This document shows, piece by piece, positions 12,359 through 12,780 of a DNA stretch of 12,780 bases. The notes beneath the pieces are model-generated. The model saw only the letters and a program-made list of their open reading frames with translations. It did not search any database and was not told the origin of the DNA. The position numbers were made by a program, and so were the translations under genes. Origin of the DNA: Candidatus Yonathbacteria bacterium (GTDB lineage: Bacteria; Patescibacteriota; Minisyncoccia; Phycocordibacterales; UBA1550). Numbering within the stretch: the stretch's first letter is position 1; each line of letters starts with the position of its first letter. The DNA is taken from assembly GCA_016201355.1 (NCBI GenBank), contig JACQCY010000044.1:1-12780 (forward strand), given 5' to 3'.

Positions 12359-12780
12359 TTATTTATGATTTTTCTTTATTTTATACCCTGGTTGCCCCCC
12401 CGATGGAGTTTTGATTATCTTATTCCACAGAAATAGATCTGCCCCAGTATTGGGGGCAAGTTCTTTGGCAAGACGCTCTTGATCTGTGGTCTTATCTTCT
12501 TGAAGCAAGGCATATAGTCTCATCTCAGACATACGACCAGGATTCTTTCTGTTCTCTAAGACTTTATCTTTTTCATATTTATCAATAAACCTCCTTTCGC
12601 ATTCTTCGTAATTACTACTACATAGTTCTTCTTTATCTTTTGCAGGACATTCATCCGGGCAATCTTCATTACTCTCCTCCCAAGAATAGAATGCTCTATT
12701 CGCTTCACTTTTGAATACAACCTGAGGATCGATGGAACGGATGAATTTTTTAAACTTCTCTTCACTAAATTCAAACTTAA
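12359..12780 (-). CDS. Unknown protein, C-terminal part (139 residues; 5' end outside the window)
   Basis: An open frame runs from the window edge to a TAA at 12359-12361. I do not recognise it. Visible: charged helical stretches (KFEFSEEKFKKFIRSID), then a cysteine cluster C40-x3-C44-x8-C53-x6-C60 (fragment numbering) that could bind metal, then a basic and acidic helix, then NPGRMSEMRLYALLQ with ERLAKELAPNTGADLFLW, which resembles a winged-helix or helix-turn-helix segment, and a basic tail (GYKIKKNHK). The codons for SGGQ contain a run of seven G. A different open frame at 12556-12774 is a Lys-rich shadow. The 85 bases down to trpS hold no gene; they contain a second run of seven G or C that forms a 10-bp inverted repeat with the one in this gene. 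Confidence 0.65.
   Translation of the reverse strand, partial: KFEFSEEKFKKFIRSIDPQVVFKSEANRAFYSWEESNEDCPDECPAKDKEELCSSNYEECERRFIDKYEKDKVLENRKNPGRMSEMRLYALLQEDKTTDQERLAKELAPNTGADLFLWNKIIKTPSGGQPGYKIKKNHK

Noticed and set aside
12556..12774. 72-codon minus-strand frame starting MNLVKRSLKN
   Set aside because: Lys-rich shadow of the longer open frame that runs through the window edge to 12359, whose composition and helical pattern look like a real protein.
1..12780. CRISPR arrays, tRNA or rRNA genes, transposase or phage genes
   Set aside because: None seen on reading both strands; the window is housekeeping genes plus small hypotheticals, and the only mobile-like feature is the gene-less palindrome.

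Overview
The window reads as a compact bacterial chromosome segment, most likely from the Candidate Phyla Radiation (Patescibacteria, Parcubacteria-like). Every convincing gene lies on the minus strand. Spacing is tight (5 to 45 bases between most genes, with some overlaps) and spacers are AT-rich and rich in stop codons. Almost no gene has a Shine-Dalgarno sequence. Several products are trimmed: a GluRS without the usual zinc-cysteine insertion and an AspRS without the bacterial GAD insertion domain. Small lineage-type hypothetical proteins sit among universal housekeeping genes. The lineage call is an inference from this gene style, since there is no rRNA to anchor it.

Layout in the direction of transcription (high to low coordinates): the 3' part of an unknown cysteine-containing protein (12780-12359); trpS and an 87-residue hypothetical; a perfect 20-bp inverted repeat; aspS; an 82-residue hypothetical with its own promoter, Shine-Dalgarno and terminator; scpA and a DJ-1/PfpI-family gene; a possible 23-codon ORF, a small membrane protein, scpB and a D-Ala-D-Ala carboxypeptidase (overlapping or nearly so); a 260-bp palindromic MITE-like element; ftsW, murG, gltX, a coiled-coil M23 peptidase and a 76-residue membrane protein; a terminator hairpin; and about 127 bases in which I see no gene.

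Functionally the window combines translation (TrpRS, AspRS, GluRS), chromosome condensation and segregation (ScpA and ScpB, which bind SMC) and cell-wall growth and division (FtsW transglycosylase, MurG lipid II synthesis, DacA-type carboxypeptidase, M23 endopeptidase). Murein building and trimming genes lie in one stretch, in keeping with a division and envelope operon.

The most unusual feature is the element at 5467-5726. It has 24-bp terminal inverted repeats flanked by TA, a side hairpin and a long inner stem, both with a TTGGTA loop, and one end supplies the last codons and stop of the carboxypeptidase gene. Other points worth a second look are a terminator-like hairpin inside the membrane-protein gene just before scpB, a repeated translation-start region (1727-1753 and 7714-7740) and a shared TAACRAG-ATG start context at ftsW, scpA and scpB.
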